From contig PLZA01000074.1 in NCBI GenBank assembly GCA_003153505.1, positions 1 to 35,907 on the forward strand: 35,907 nucleotides of DNA, written 5' to 3'. Position numbers and translations under genes: made by a program. The notes below the pieces were generated by a model. The model did no database searches, had not been told where the DNA came from, and was given only the letters and a program-made list of their open reading frames with translations. The stretch's first letter is position 1. Every line of letters starts with the position of its first letter. Source of the DNA: Candidatus Dormiibacterota bacterium. Lineage in GTDB: Bacteria; Chloroflexota; Dormibacteria; Aeolococcales; Aeolococcaceae. Positions 1 to 6,925 of this stretch are shown here, piece by piece.

Positions 1-3
1 GCC

Positions 4-25
4 GGGTCGCCCTTCGGGGCGGCCC
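4..25. terminator. Hairpin with UUCG tetraloop, possible terminator of an upstream gene
   Basis: Bases 4-12 pair with 17-25 over nine positions, with one G-U pair, around a TTCG loop. UUCG loops make very stable hairpins. No T-tract follows, so intrinsic termination is uncertain. The gene it would serve lies outside the window. Confidence 0.35.
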
Positions 26-121
26 AGTCTGCTCTGATCCCAGCGCGGATGCCTCACTTGAACCATCACGGGATTCATGAGGTGGTGCCGGGGCACCGCA
101 TAGCCGGCGCTCCAGTGAGAA

Positions 122-560
122 GACGTGACTCCAACGCCAGCGATGCCGTGTCCGAGGCGGTCCGCGCGTGACGCGGCAGCGGTACGACACGCCGGTGCGG
201 GAAGTATCCACGTTCATCCGAGGCGTGCCGACGGGACCGAGTCGATGCTCGGCGAAGATGTCGCCGCGGTTCTTCGCCCAGTGCGCGATCCAGTATCCGG
301 GGATGCCGGTCGGCGTTTCCACGGCGGCGTGGATCGAGCCGGATCTCGGACGACTGTCCGTGATCGACGCGTGGTCGGTGCTTCTCGACTTTGCATCGGT
401 AAACGTGAGTGAGGCACGTGCTGTCGCCGTCGTCGAGCTCCTCAACGAACGTGGAGTTGGCGTCGAGGCTGGCGTGCGGTCGGTCGCCGACGCGCCTGAC
501 GAGGTGCGCTTCTCGCGGCTGCGCACTCCATGGCTGTTGCAGCCGGCCGCGCCTCGAGTC
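122..560 (+). pseudogene. Frameshifted remnant of a BKACE (DUF849) beta-keto acid cleavage enzyme
   Basis: Two forward frames together read as one DUF849/BKACE protein. The first, from about 122 to 290, contains DAAAVRHAGAGSIHVHPR and ADGTES, the family's N-terminal barrel with the metal-binding HVHPR motif. The second frame, from about 290 to 490, continues with MPVGVSTAAWIEPDLGR, LDFASVNVSEA and RGVGVEAGVRSVADA, the middle of the same fold. The switch is a net +1 shift near 286-300. After about 490 the similarity fades, and the C-terminal third is gone because an opposite-strand gene ends at 575. A stop lies in frame just upstream (116-118), so the N-terminus is damaged too. Members cleave beta-keto acids with acetyl-CoA, for example in lysine fermentation or carnitine breakdown. 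I infer a dead gene. The family call rests on remembered motifs, not on a search. Confidence 0.72.
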
Positions 561-574
561 GCGCTGGCGCGCCG

Positions 575-958
575 TCAGGAGTGCGTCGCGCCGGCCCGCC
601 TCATTGAGCCGTCCGCAGGAATTACGAGGTGGTGCAGGGTCGACCCCGCCCACAGCACCACCAGCAGTGCCATGAACACCGCGAGCACGGTTGTGCTGTT
701 GGTGATGACCGTGACGATACCGGCAGTGACCAGCACGGGCACGAGAACGCCCGCGATAGTGCGCCACATTCCGGCCTTGGTCACCATGACCGCCTCGCCT
801 GCTATTGCGCAGGCGACGAGTCCGAGCACAAGCCCGCTCGCTGCGACGCCTCGCGCATCGGCAACGGGCCCGATGCTGGAGCCCCCGACCACATCGACGT
901 ACAGGAGCGCGAGCGCAGCGACGATCAGCGTTGCGATGACATCCCTCACGATTCTCAT
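575..958 (-). CDS. Small polytopic membrane protein of unknown function
   Basis: 127 residues starting MRIVRDVIATLIVAALALLY. The start is chosen at 958 because a strong GGAGGT sits seven bases upstream; an upstream in-frame ATG at 1030 lacks one. Four hydrophobic stretches are visible: near residues 5-20, 35-55, 60-85 and 85-105, the last containing VLAVFMALLVVLWAGSTLHHL. The protein is therefore probably integral to the membrane with short loops. I do not recognise the family. It is transcribed toward the BKACE remnant and away from the gene at 1113. A transporter accessory or DUF membrane protein is possible, but nothing in the sequence decides this. Confidence 0.7.
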   Translation of the reverse strand: MRIVRDVIATLIVAALALLYVDVVGGSSIGPVADARGVAASGLVLGLVACAIAGEAVMVTKAGMWRTIAGVLVPVLVTAGIVTVITNSTTVLAVFMALLVVLWAGSTLHHLVIPADGSMRRAGATHS

Positions 959-1112
959 CGTCGTACCTCCGTGAAGACCGCGCCGGGCCAATCGCCTGGC
1001 TGACTCATCGTCGCGTCGGGAGTTCCGCATCGATAGGGCCGAAGGTCACGTGAGCGTCCTCAACGCGTCAGAACAAGCCCAGCCGCCGACACCACGCGGT
1101 ACTCTCCTGTAG

Positions 1113-1751
1113 GTGACGTCATGGTGGGAGGTCGTGACCGTAGCTGTGGCGGCGCTCGGCAGCGGGCTGATCGGCGCTCTCATCGGCATGCATTTCGCGC
1201 GCCAGGATGCCGACGATCAGCTTGGGACGTTCCTTTCGACCCCCGATCCCGGCCGCCGAGCGACCGCCTACTTCGACGTGGCGATCGGCTGGCACGCCTA
1301 CCTGGAATCCGTCCGGGCGCTCGCCTTCCCCTCCGAGGGGCTCGCCGGAGACCGGCCACGGGATCTGGCGGCCGTCCTGCGCTCCCGCGCTCAACTGGAG
1401 CAGTTCGGCACGGCCACGGCGCAGCGGTTGCATGACGATGCCCTCGAGGCCGCAGTCGCGCTGATCAACGTGCTTCGCTCCTTGCCGAAGGCGCCCGGGT
1501 CGGGCCAGCCTGATCTCACGGCGGGTCGACCCCAGCTTCGCGCGGCGTTGCGCGAGCTGGTCCTGAAGGTCGACCGGCTCGAGGCTCAGATGCAGCTGGA
1601 GCTGCAACCGGTGCCGCCACCGCCGGATCGGTACGTCGACCTCACCGGGCGAGCGAGCGGAGCCCACCGCGAGCTTGCCCCCGATCCGGGCCAGCCGATT
1701 CGCGACATCCATCACGGGGCCGCGGGCCCTCAAACGCGGGTGACCCACTAG
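1113..1751 (+). CDS. Membrane-anchored hypothetical protein with helical cytoplasmic domain
   Basis: 212 residues from a GTG start (MTSWWEVVTVAVAALGSGLI). One transmembrane helix spans about residues 5-27 and is Gly-rich (LGSGLIGALIG), followed by an Ala/Leu/Arg-rich, probably helical domain to about residue 165 and a Pro-rich tail containing VPPPPDR. The strong helical bias (LEQFGTATAQRLHDDALEAA) suggests a coiled coil or helical bundle. No Shine-Dalgarno sequence is obvious, so the message may be leaderless. The gene stands alone and converges on the PNPOx-like gene, with only 28 bases between stops. No enzymatic motif is visible and I do not recognise the family. Confidence 0.65.
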   Translation: MTSWWEVVTVAVAALGSGLIGALIGMHFARQDADDQLGTFLSTPDPGRRATAYFDVAIGWHAYLESVRALAFPSEGLAGDRPRDLAAVLRSRAQLEQFGTATAQRLHDDALEAAVALINVLRSLPKAPGSGQPDLTAGRPQLRAALRELVLKVDRLEAQMQLELQPVPPPPDRYVDLTGRASGAHRELAPDPGQPIRDIHHGAAGPQTRVTH

Positions 1752-1779
1752 CCTCGTCGTATCGGTGGTGTGGGCCCGG

Positions 1780-2244
1780 CTACTCCCGCCCGCCGCGGAG
1801 CGCCCGTCCCGACACGGAGTCGATCGTGATCCGCACCCAGTGCTCGGCGGGTGTGCGCACCCAGGAGTGGAGCGGTCCCCTGCGCAGCACGTCGAGCTGA
1901 TCGGGGTCGGTCACCTCGTGTGCCGAGCCGTGGATGAGGACGCTCCAACCTTCGCGTTCGGCCGGCCTGCTTTCGTCGACCTCGAAGGCGACGCGCCTGC
2001 GGTTGCTCAGCCACGCCAGCGTGCCGCCCTTCGACGTGCAGAACACGATCGCGTTATCGATCAACACGAAGTTCACCGGCAGGATGACGGCCATGCCGTC
2101 GACGACATAGCCGATGCGACCGACAGGCACGCTTTCGAGCCGCGTCAGGCATTCCTCACGGGAGAGATCGCGCAGCTGCGGATGTTCGTCGTCAGGCACA
2201 TTCGCCGCCGCACCCGTTGTCTGGTGTGTGGAATCGGCTATCAC
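1780..2244 (-). CDS. Pyridoxamine 5'-phosphate oxidase-like FMN-binding protein
   Basis: 154 residues with the split-barrel flavin-binding fold of the PNPOx-like superfamily (Pyridox_ox_2 type). Diagnostic stretches are LSREECLTRLESVPVGRIGY near the N-terminus, then MAVILPVNFVLIDNAIVFCT, then LSNRRRVAFEVDESRPAEREG with WSVLIHGSAHEV. Arginines in VGRIGY and NRRRVAF lie where relatives contact FMN or F420 phosphate. The family includes many stress- and dormancy-associated proteins in Actinomycetota with unknown substrates. It shares an ATGA overlap with the upstream Cys-motif protein, so the two are translationally coupled and probably act together. True PNP oxidase activity is unlikely because this short branch lacks the usual C-terminal domain. 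Confidence 0.85.
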   Translation of the reverse strand: MIADSTHQTTGAAANVPDDEHPQLRDLSREECLTRLESVPVGRIGYVVDGMAVILPVNFVLIDNAIVFCTSKGGTLAWLSNRRRVAFEVDESRPAEREGWSVLIHGSAHEVTDPDQLDVLRRGPLHSWVRTPAEHWVRITIDSVSGRALRGGRE

Positions 2245-2504
2245 GGGTCGTCCTCCTCCGTGGCGTCGTCTGAATGTTCATCGATCCAAGCGAGAGGACA
2301 GCGCCCGCCCGGCGCGGCCGTCACCGTGAACGGCAGGCCGTCCGCGCCGGTGCCCGCGGCAGGTATCACGCGCAACCCGACGCAGTCGTACGGTGGCTCC
2401 GCTGCCCGGGGGCATCTGCCCTCCGGGTCCGGACCGGTGCACATCGCGACGACCATGCGCGTTGCCGGGTCAGTCATCAAGAACAACCGCTCATGCGGAT
2501 CCAT
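2241..2504 (-). CDS. Small four-cysteine protein, paralog of the gene at 18731
   Basis: 87 residues. It opens LFLMTDPATRMVVAMC and continues with CTGPDPEGRCP, PPYDCVGLRV, DGLPFTVTA and GRCPLAW. All four cysteines and the GP, PPY, GL, TVT and RCPLA elements recur in the 81-residue protein at 18731, so this is a conserved small family. The first three cysteines are spaced CX8C and CX9C in both copies, which suggests a zinc or iron-sulfur site or disulfides, though no standard motif is complete. No signal peptide or membrane helix is present. The stop overlaps the PNPOx-like start by four bases, implying coupled translation and perhaps a shared redox role. I do not know a function for it. Confidence 0.78.
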   Translation of the reverse strand: MDPHERLFLMTDPATRMVVAMCTGPDPEGRCPRAAEPPYDCVGLRVIPAAGTGADGLPFTVTAAPGGRCPLAWIDEHSDDATEEDDP

Positions 2505-2596
2505 GTCGCGAGCATGGTCTTGGACCGGTCGCAGCCAACAGTGCCGAAAGTCCTGAGTTGGCGCGGTCCCGCGAACCCCGGGCGGACGAGGGGTTC

Positions 2597-3442
2597 TTAG
2601 TGGGCCGCTCTCTTACCGAGGAGCGAAGAGGCGTGGTCCGGAACGTAGGTATACGTGTCGAGCGGGGGCCGCAGGTAACCGCCGTCAGTCTGGCGTGGGG
2701 GGAGCGTCAGCGGCGTGCGCAGAACGTCCTTGTAGGGAACCATCGACAGTAGATGCGCAAAGCAGTTAAGACGGGCCCGCTGCTTGTCGTCCGCTTCGAC
2801 GACGTGCCAGGGGGACTCGGGCGTGTCGGTGTGCACGAACATGATGTCCTTGGCGCGCGAGTACTCCACCCAGCGGAGCCGGGACTCGAGGTCGATCTGG
2901 CTCAACTTCCAGTGTTTGAGCGGGTTGTGCAGGCGAAGTTGAAAGCGCCGCTCCTGCTCCTGGTCGCTGACGGAGAACCAGTACTTGATGAGGATCAACC
3001 CCGAGTCGATGAGCAACTGTTCGAAGATCGGGCACTGGCGGAGGAACTGGCGGTGCTCATCGTGGGTGCAGTAGCCCATGACGTACTCGACGCCCGCACG
3101 GTTGTACCAGGAGCGATCGAAAAGAACGATCTCGCCGGCCGACGGCAGGTGCTCGACGTAGCGCTGGAAATACCACTGTGATCGCTCGCGGTCTGACGGC
3201 GCGGGGAGCGCGGCGACCTTGACGACCCGGGGATTCAGATATTGGGTGATGCGGCTGATGGTGCCGCCCTTACCAGCTCCGTCACGGCCTTCGAAGATCA
3301 CCGCCAGGCGGGCGCCGCTGCTGCGCGTCCATTCCTGCAGCTTGACCAGCTCCACCTGGAGCCGCCGCAACTCCTTTTCATAGACCTTGGTCGGCAGTGG
3401 GGGAAGGGGGGCGGCGTGTTCTGGCGGGGTCTTCTTGGCCAT
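2597..3442 (-). CDS. ppk2: Polyphosphate kinase 2 (PPK2 family)
   Basis: 281 residues from MAKKTPPEHAAPL; an alternative ATG at 3463 adds seven residues. PPK2 enzymes move phosphate between polyphosphate and nucleoside di- or monophosphates. Visible elements are the N-terminal helix KVYEKELRRLQVELVKLQEW, the Walker A loop FEGRDGAGKGGTI, VAALPAPSDRERSQWYFQRY, the lid and catalytic region LFDRSWYNRAGVE, then KYWFSVSDQEQERRF, HWKLSQIDLESR and VVEADDKQRARLNC. All expected catalytic Lys, Asp and Arg positions appear intact and the length is normal for a single-domain enzyme. Upstream ACACTGAGAG gives only a weak ribosome site. It stands alone, 92 bases from the Cys-motif gene. Which nucleotide it prefers cannot be read from the sequence. 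Confidence 0.93.
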   Translation of the reverse strand: MAKKTPPEHAAPLPPLPTKVYEKELRRLQVELVKLQEWTRSSGARLAVIFEGRDGAGKGGTISRITQYLNPRVVKVAALPAPSDRERSQWYFQRYVEHLPSAGEIVLFDRSWYNRAGVEYVMGYCTHDEHRQFLRQCPIFEQLLIDSGLILIKYWFSVSDQEQERRFQLRLHNPLKHWKLSQIDLESRLRWVEYSRAKDIMFVHTDTPESPWHVVEADDKQRARLNCFAHLLSMVPYKDVLRTPLTLPPRQTDGGYLRPPLDTYTYVPDHASSLLGKRAAH

Positions 3443-3650
3443 GGCTCTCAGTGTGACGCGCATCTGGGCGAGCCCAGGGTGATGTCGCCCTTACGACCCT
3501 TAGCAGAGATGTTGCCGAGGCGTCTCAGCCGCGTACTTCGCAGGTGCAGCTCGACACCCCTGCGTTCAGCGCCTGGATGCCGAACCCACCGCAGACGGGC
3601 ACGCCGTCGCGGGATCGCAAGGCGGTCGGCGAGCAGGGCGGCATCCTGGC

Positions 3651-4883
3651 GTGCAGATGACACGGCTTCCTGACTTGGCACGTACCCGTCAGCTTGGGGG
3701 GGTCGTCGCTCAGCGCCTCCGGTCGCTCGTACGTGCCCAGGACACCGTCGCGCGTTTCAGCGGCGACCAGTTCGTCCTGCTCATCGACGGCGCGTCGGTC
3801 GCGGCGCTCACGGAGCTCGCGAACCGGCTGGTGCGATGGCTCGGTCATCCCTACGACATCATTGACACCAAGCTCGCCGTCTCCGTGACGCTCGGCATCT
3901 CGATGATCCAGGACCCGACGACATCCGTCGACGAAGCTCTGCGCACGGCCGACCTAGCGATGTATGCGGCCAAGGAGTCCGGCCGCGCTGCGTATCGCAT
4001 GTTCGACCCCGAGATGCGCAGCGCCATCCTCGAGCGCCTGTTGATGGCTCGGCAACTGCAACAGGCACTCGACCGCGGTGAGTTCAGCCTCTCCTATCAG
4101 CCGATCGTCTCCCGCAACGGTGACCGCTGGGAAGTGCATCAACTCGAGGCGCTGATCCGCTGGAATCAACCGGAGCGTGGCTTGGTGTCCCCGGCGGACT
4201 TCATCCCTGTCGCCGAGCACACGGGATCGATCGTTGCGATCGGCGCCTGGGTGCTGCGCAGCGCGTGCGAGCAGATTGCAGCGTGGCAGCGAAGCGATCG
4301 ACGGGTCGGTGTGCATGTGAATGTGTCCGGTCGTCAGCTCAAGGAAGTGGACTTCGTCCCACTCGTGATGCGCGTCGTCGCCGAGACAGGCATCGACCCA
4401 AGTGATCTCATCCTCGAGCTCACCGAGACGGCGATGCTCGACGACTTGCGTGCGGCGCAGAAGCCACTCAACGACCTGCGCGCCATGGGGATTCGCATCG
4501 CTCTCGACGACTTCGGTACCGGCTACTCGTCGCTCACGTACCTCGGGCAGCTTCCCATCGACATCGTGAAGATCGATCGTTCGTTTGTCGCCAACCTTGA
4601 CCATCCCGACAAGCTGATGATGCTCGCCACCATCATGCGGTTGATGGAGACCCTGCGCGTGGTGGTCATCGCCGAAGGGGTCGAGACATCCGAGGAGCTC
4701 ACCCACGTCCTCGAGTTGGGGATCGACGCGGTGCAGGGCTTCTACTTCAGCCGACCCGTTGCGGCCGCCAGCCTTCCCGCGGCCATCCCAGCGTGCGAAG
4801 CGTGCGCGGTCCCGAAGGGGATCTCGAGCGGCCGGGCAGTGTCGTTGCGTCACCCCGCCCAGCGAGGCCGGCGCACCGCCTGA
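3651..4883 (+). CDS. EAL-domain cyclic-di-GMP phosphodiesterase with decapitated GGDEF domain
   Basis: Up to 410 residues; the true start is uncertain. Residues from about 15 to 125 are only the second half of a GGDEF domain (VVAQRLRSLVRAQDTVARFSGDQFVLL through ADLAMYAAKESGR), with SGDQF instead of GGDEF. The first half and any sensor are missing. Normal similarity begins near base 3690, next to a run of seven G. The EAL domain that follows is complete: QLEALIRWNQPERG, HVNVSGRQL, LELTETAML, ALDDFGTGYSSL, VKIDRSF, VIAEGVET and QGFYFSRPV. All metal and catalytic residues are present, so c-di-GMP hydrolysis to pGpG is likely if the protein is made. No good ribosome site precedes 3651. Bases 3443-3690 show no other convincing gene. 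It could be a truncated pseudogene. Confidence 0.78.
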   Translation: MQMTRLPDLARTRQLGGVVAQRLRSLVRAQDTVARFSGDQFVLLIDGASVAALTELANRLVRWLGHPYDIIDTKLAVSVTLGISMIQDPTTSVDEALRTADLAMYAAKESGRAAYRMFDPEMRSAILERLLMARQLQQALDRGEFSLSYQPIVSRNGDRWEVHQLEALIRWNQPERGLVSPADFIPVAEHTGSIVAIGAWVLRSACEQIAAWQRSDRRVGVHVNVSGRQLKEVDFVPLVMRVVAETGIDPSDLILELTETAMLDDLRAAQKPLNDLRAMGIRIALDDFGTGYSSLTYLGQLPIDIVKIDRSFVANLDHPDKLMMLATIMRLMETLRVVVIAEGVETSEELTHVLELGIDAVQGFYFSRPVAAASLPAAIPACEACAVPKGISSGRAVSLRHPAQRGRRTA

Positions 4884-5038
4884 TCCAGGTCGGGCGCACA
4901 GCCGTTTGGCCACTGAAATAGTGACCTCGGCCTCTACACATGGCTGAAAAGCCGACGCACGCTTGGAGTACGCCCGCAGCCTGCGCCTGCTTGCAGCGCC
5001 CGGGGATCTGAGAAGCCGGCGAACTGGAGGAACACTCG

Positions 5039-5326
5039 ATGGAACAGCTGGGCGCTGGGACGCTCGCGCGCGACATCCGCGTGCCTCTGGTGTACAGCAC
5101 CGATGACATCCAGAACATCGCCAGTGAGATCGGACTCACGGTGAGCGATGACGAGTCGGCGGTCATCATGGACCACATCGACCGCGAGGTCGGGCAGATC
5201 GCCCGCGCGGCTGCTGCGCGGGCGCTGCATGCGCGGATCGTCGATCTACTCGGGGAAGTCTCGAGCCTCCATGGCTCGCCGAGCGCTCGTCGGACCGGCC
5301 GGCGACGCACATGGATCAGCGGGTAG
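5039..5326 (+). CDS. Hypothetical 95-residue protein
   Basis: Begins MEQLGAGTLARDIRVPLVYS with a GGAGG eight bases upstream, the reason for accepting it. The central part (STDDIQNIASEIGLTVSDDE followed by SAVIMDHIDREVGQIARAAA) is acidic, then helical; the C-terminus is Arg-rich. No membrane segment, cysteine cluster or known catalytic motif is visible. The helical pattern with alternating charges could be a small DNA-binding or adaptor domain, but this is a guess. It stands alone between the EAL gene and the DUF1801 gene. Bases 4884-5038 upstream hold no gene that I can support. Confidence 0.6.
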   Translation: MEQLGAGTLARDIRVPLVYSTDDIQNIASEIGLTVSDDESAVIMDHIDREVGQIARAAAARALHARIVDLLGEVSSLHGSPSARRTGRRRTWISG

Positions 5327-5428
5327 CGCCGGATCGCGATCGGTGGTGAGGCACACGCTGTTGCGCCCGTCGCGCTCGCCGCTCCCCCTCGGTTGACCGG
5401 CGCCTCGGCGCGGCGAGAGAATCACCGC

Positions 5429-5806
5429 GTGGCGAAGCACGAGATCGATGAGTATCTGGACGGCCTTGATGAACCCCAGCGGACCACGTTGCGTGAGCTG
5501 CGCGACACCATTGCGAGGTTCCTGCCCGAGGCCGAGCAATGTATCTCGTACGGCATGCCGGCGTTCAAAGTTCAGGGCAAGGTCATTGCCGGATTCGCGG
5601 CATTCAAGAACCACCTGGGCTATCTGCCGCACAGCGGCTCGGTGCTGTCCGAGCTCCCGGAGGAGCTGTCGACGTTCGCGCAGTCGAAGGGCTCACTGAG
5701 GTTTGCCGTCGACGAGCCGCTCCCGCCGGAGCTGGTCAAGAAGCTCATCGCGGTGCGCATGCGCCAGGCGTTCGGCACGCCGGCGTCGGAATCGCATCGA
5801 GGCTGA
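5429..5806 (+). CDS. DUF1801 / YdhG-like protein
   Basis: 125 residues from GTG (VAKHEIDEYLDGLDEPQRTT); GAGAGA lies just upstream. The order EIDEYLDGLDEPQRTTLREL, ISYGMPAFKVQGKVIAGFAA, KNHLGYLPHSGSVL, then SKGSLRFAVDEPLPPELVKK is that of the DUF1801 family, the fold also seen in B. subtilis YdhG/Fra-like proteins. The aromatic and Gly-rich SYGMPAF motif is well kept. Some members have been proposed to handle iron or bind small ligands; biochemical function is generally unsettled. The gene converges on the dehydrogenase at 5868, and a strong inverted repeat lies between them. A longer ORF from 5393 exists but lacks a ribosome site. Confidence 0.85.
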   Translation: MAKHEIDEYLDGLDEPQRTTLRELRDTIARFLPEAEQCISYGMPAFKVQGKVIAGFAAFKNHLGYLPHSGSVLSELPEELSTFAQSKGSLRFAVDEPLPPELVKKLIAVRMRQAFGTPASESHRG

Positions 5807-5857
5807 ACCCGCCCCGCGAGGCCTGAAGTCCGCGGTCGGGCGAGGATGCTCGGGGCT

Positions 5858-5877
5858 CGAAGCCTGTTCAGGCTTCG
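5858..5877. terminator. Perfect inverted repeat between convergent genes
   Basis: CGAAGCCTG and CAGGCTTCG form a nine-base-pair stem with a two-base centre (effective loop four). It sits across the stop codon of the minus-strand dehydrogenase (5868) and 51 bases after the DUF1801 stop. Location and symmetry fit a bidirectional terminator; no T-tract is present, as is common in high-GC genomes. Confidence 0.55.
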
Positions 5878-6833
5878 GTGACGTGCGCCTCCGTAGACCC
5901 GAGGCCGTCGGTCACGAAACGCGGATCCGCGACGAGTTCGAGGTTCGCTCCCCGCGCCACGATCTCGAGCAACGCGGCGAAGTCCTGATCGCCGAACCCC
6001 TGCCCGATGAGGCTCACGACGATCTGATGGGTGAGCGCTGTGAGCGGCAGCGGCACGTTGCGCAGGCGCGCCGCCTCGAGGCCGAGCTCGAAGTCCTTGC
6101 GCAGGAGGTGGCTGGTGAACGTCGGCGCGTAATTGAGGTTCACGAATGCCGGCGTCTTGTAGCGGCTGAAAACCGACCCCAGCACGCTGTCGTTGATGAA
6201 CGCCAGGTAGTCCGCCCGCGAGATTCCGCCACTCTCGGCAAGAACCGTGGTCTCGGCGAGGATCTGGGCAACGACGCCGAGGATGAGGTTGTGACAGATC
6301 TTCACGAGGCGTGCCGCCTCGCCCTCGCCGACGTAGGAGACGCTCCGCCCCAGCATCTGCAGATACGGCAGAACCCGCTCATACGCCTCGTGCGGGCCGG
6401 ACACCGCGACGCTGAGCATCCCGGCACGAGCGGCCTTCGGGTTGCCGCTGACCGGGGCGGCCAGCAGAGTCACGCCTCGCCGGGCGGCTTTCTCGCGGAT
6501 CTCGCTCGACACCGCCATCGAGACCGTCGATGCGTCGACCACCAGCGCCGGGGCGCACGACTCATTCGCGAGCAGGCCCTTCGGCCCGACCATCACTTCC
6601 TCGAAGTCGCTGGACCCCGCGACCATGGTGATCACGATGTCGCGGTCGGCGAGGTCCACGGGGTGCTCGACCACTCGGGCCCCGCGATCGACGAGCGGCT
6701 TCGCCTTCGCGCTCGTGCGGTTGTAGACCGTCAGGTCGCAACCGTGGTCCAGCAGGCGGGTGGCGAGAACCTCGCCCATCCGGCCGACACCGATCCAGCC
6801 GAGGGTCTGGGCATCTGGCGCCGGATCGGTCAT
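5868..6833 (-). CDS. NAD(P)-dependent beta-hydroxyacid dehydrogenase (3-hydroxyisobutyrate dehydrogenase family)
   Basis: 321 residues from MTDPAPDAQTLGWIGVGRMG; GGGGTGAGGAC precedes this ATG, so the longer ORF from 6893 is rejected. The Rossmann motif is GWIGVGRMGEVLATRLL. The substrate loop is APVSGNPKAARAGMLSVAVSG, equivalent to the family's DAPVSGG signature, and the catalytic lysine lies in ARLVKICHNLILG. The C-terminal helical domain is complete (SHLLRKDFELGLEAA). Members oxidise 3-hydroxyisobutyrate, tartronate semialdehyde or related beta-hydroxyacids, or reduce the semialdehyde; the substrate cannot be read here. Its promoter carries a perfect LacI-type operator like that of the divergent importer operon, so I infer it belongs to the same catabolic regulon. 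Confidence 0.9.
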   Translation of the reverse strand: MTDPAPDAQTLGWIGVGRMGEVLATRLLDHGCDLTVYNRTSAKAKPLVDRGARVVEHPVDLADRDIVITMVAGSSDFEEVMVGPKGLLANESCAPALVVDASTVSMAVSSEIREKAARRGVTLLAAPVSGNPKAARAGMLSVAVSGPHEAYERVLPYLQMLGRSVSYVGEGEAARLVKICHNLILGVVAQILAETTVLAESGGISRADYLAFINDSVLGSVFSRYKTPAFVNLNYAPTFTSHLLRKDFELGLEAARLRNVPLPLTALTHQIVVSLIGQGFGDQDFAALLEIVARGANLELVADPRFVTDGLGSTEAHVTEA

Positions 6834-6874
6834 GTCCTCACCCCTCAATGAGTGATTTGAAGGCGTTGGCGTGC

Positions 6875-6886
6875 GCAAACGTTTGC
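6875..6886. promoter_or_regulatory. LacI-family operator (perfect palindrome) for the dehydrogenase
   Basis: GCAAACGTTTGC is a perfect 12-base palindrome with the central CG typical of LacI/GalR operators. It starts two bases after the -10 hexamer of the minus-strand promoter, so a bound repressor would cover the transcription start. Confidence 0.8.
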
Positions 6887-6888
6887 CT

Positions 6889-6918
6889 AGCATAGCGGCA
6901 CCTTTTTTGCGGTGTCAA
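6889..6918 (-). promoter_or_regulatory. Sigma70-type promoter of the dehydrogenase
   Basis: On the minus strand TTGACA (6918-6913), an 18-base spacer, then TATGCT (6894-6889). It matches the -35 consensus fully and the -10 at four of six positions. The spacer includes a run of six A. The lacI stop codon lies eight bases upstream, so the dehydrogenase has its own promoter. Confidence 0.7.
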
Positions 6919-6925
6919 CGCGCAG

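Noticed and set aside
168..974. 268-residue forward frame covering the BKACE remnant and beyond
   Set aside because: Only its middle (about 290-490) is BKACE-like; the rest is antisense to the membrane protein at 575-958.
3525..3848. 107-residue minus-strand frame with several cysteines
   Set aside because: Overlaps the GGDEF remnant, has no ribosome site, and the cysteine-rich stretch matches no motif I know.
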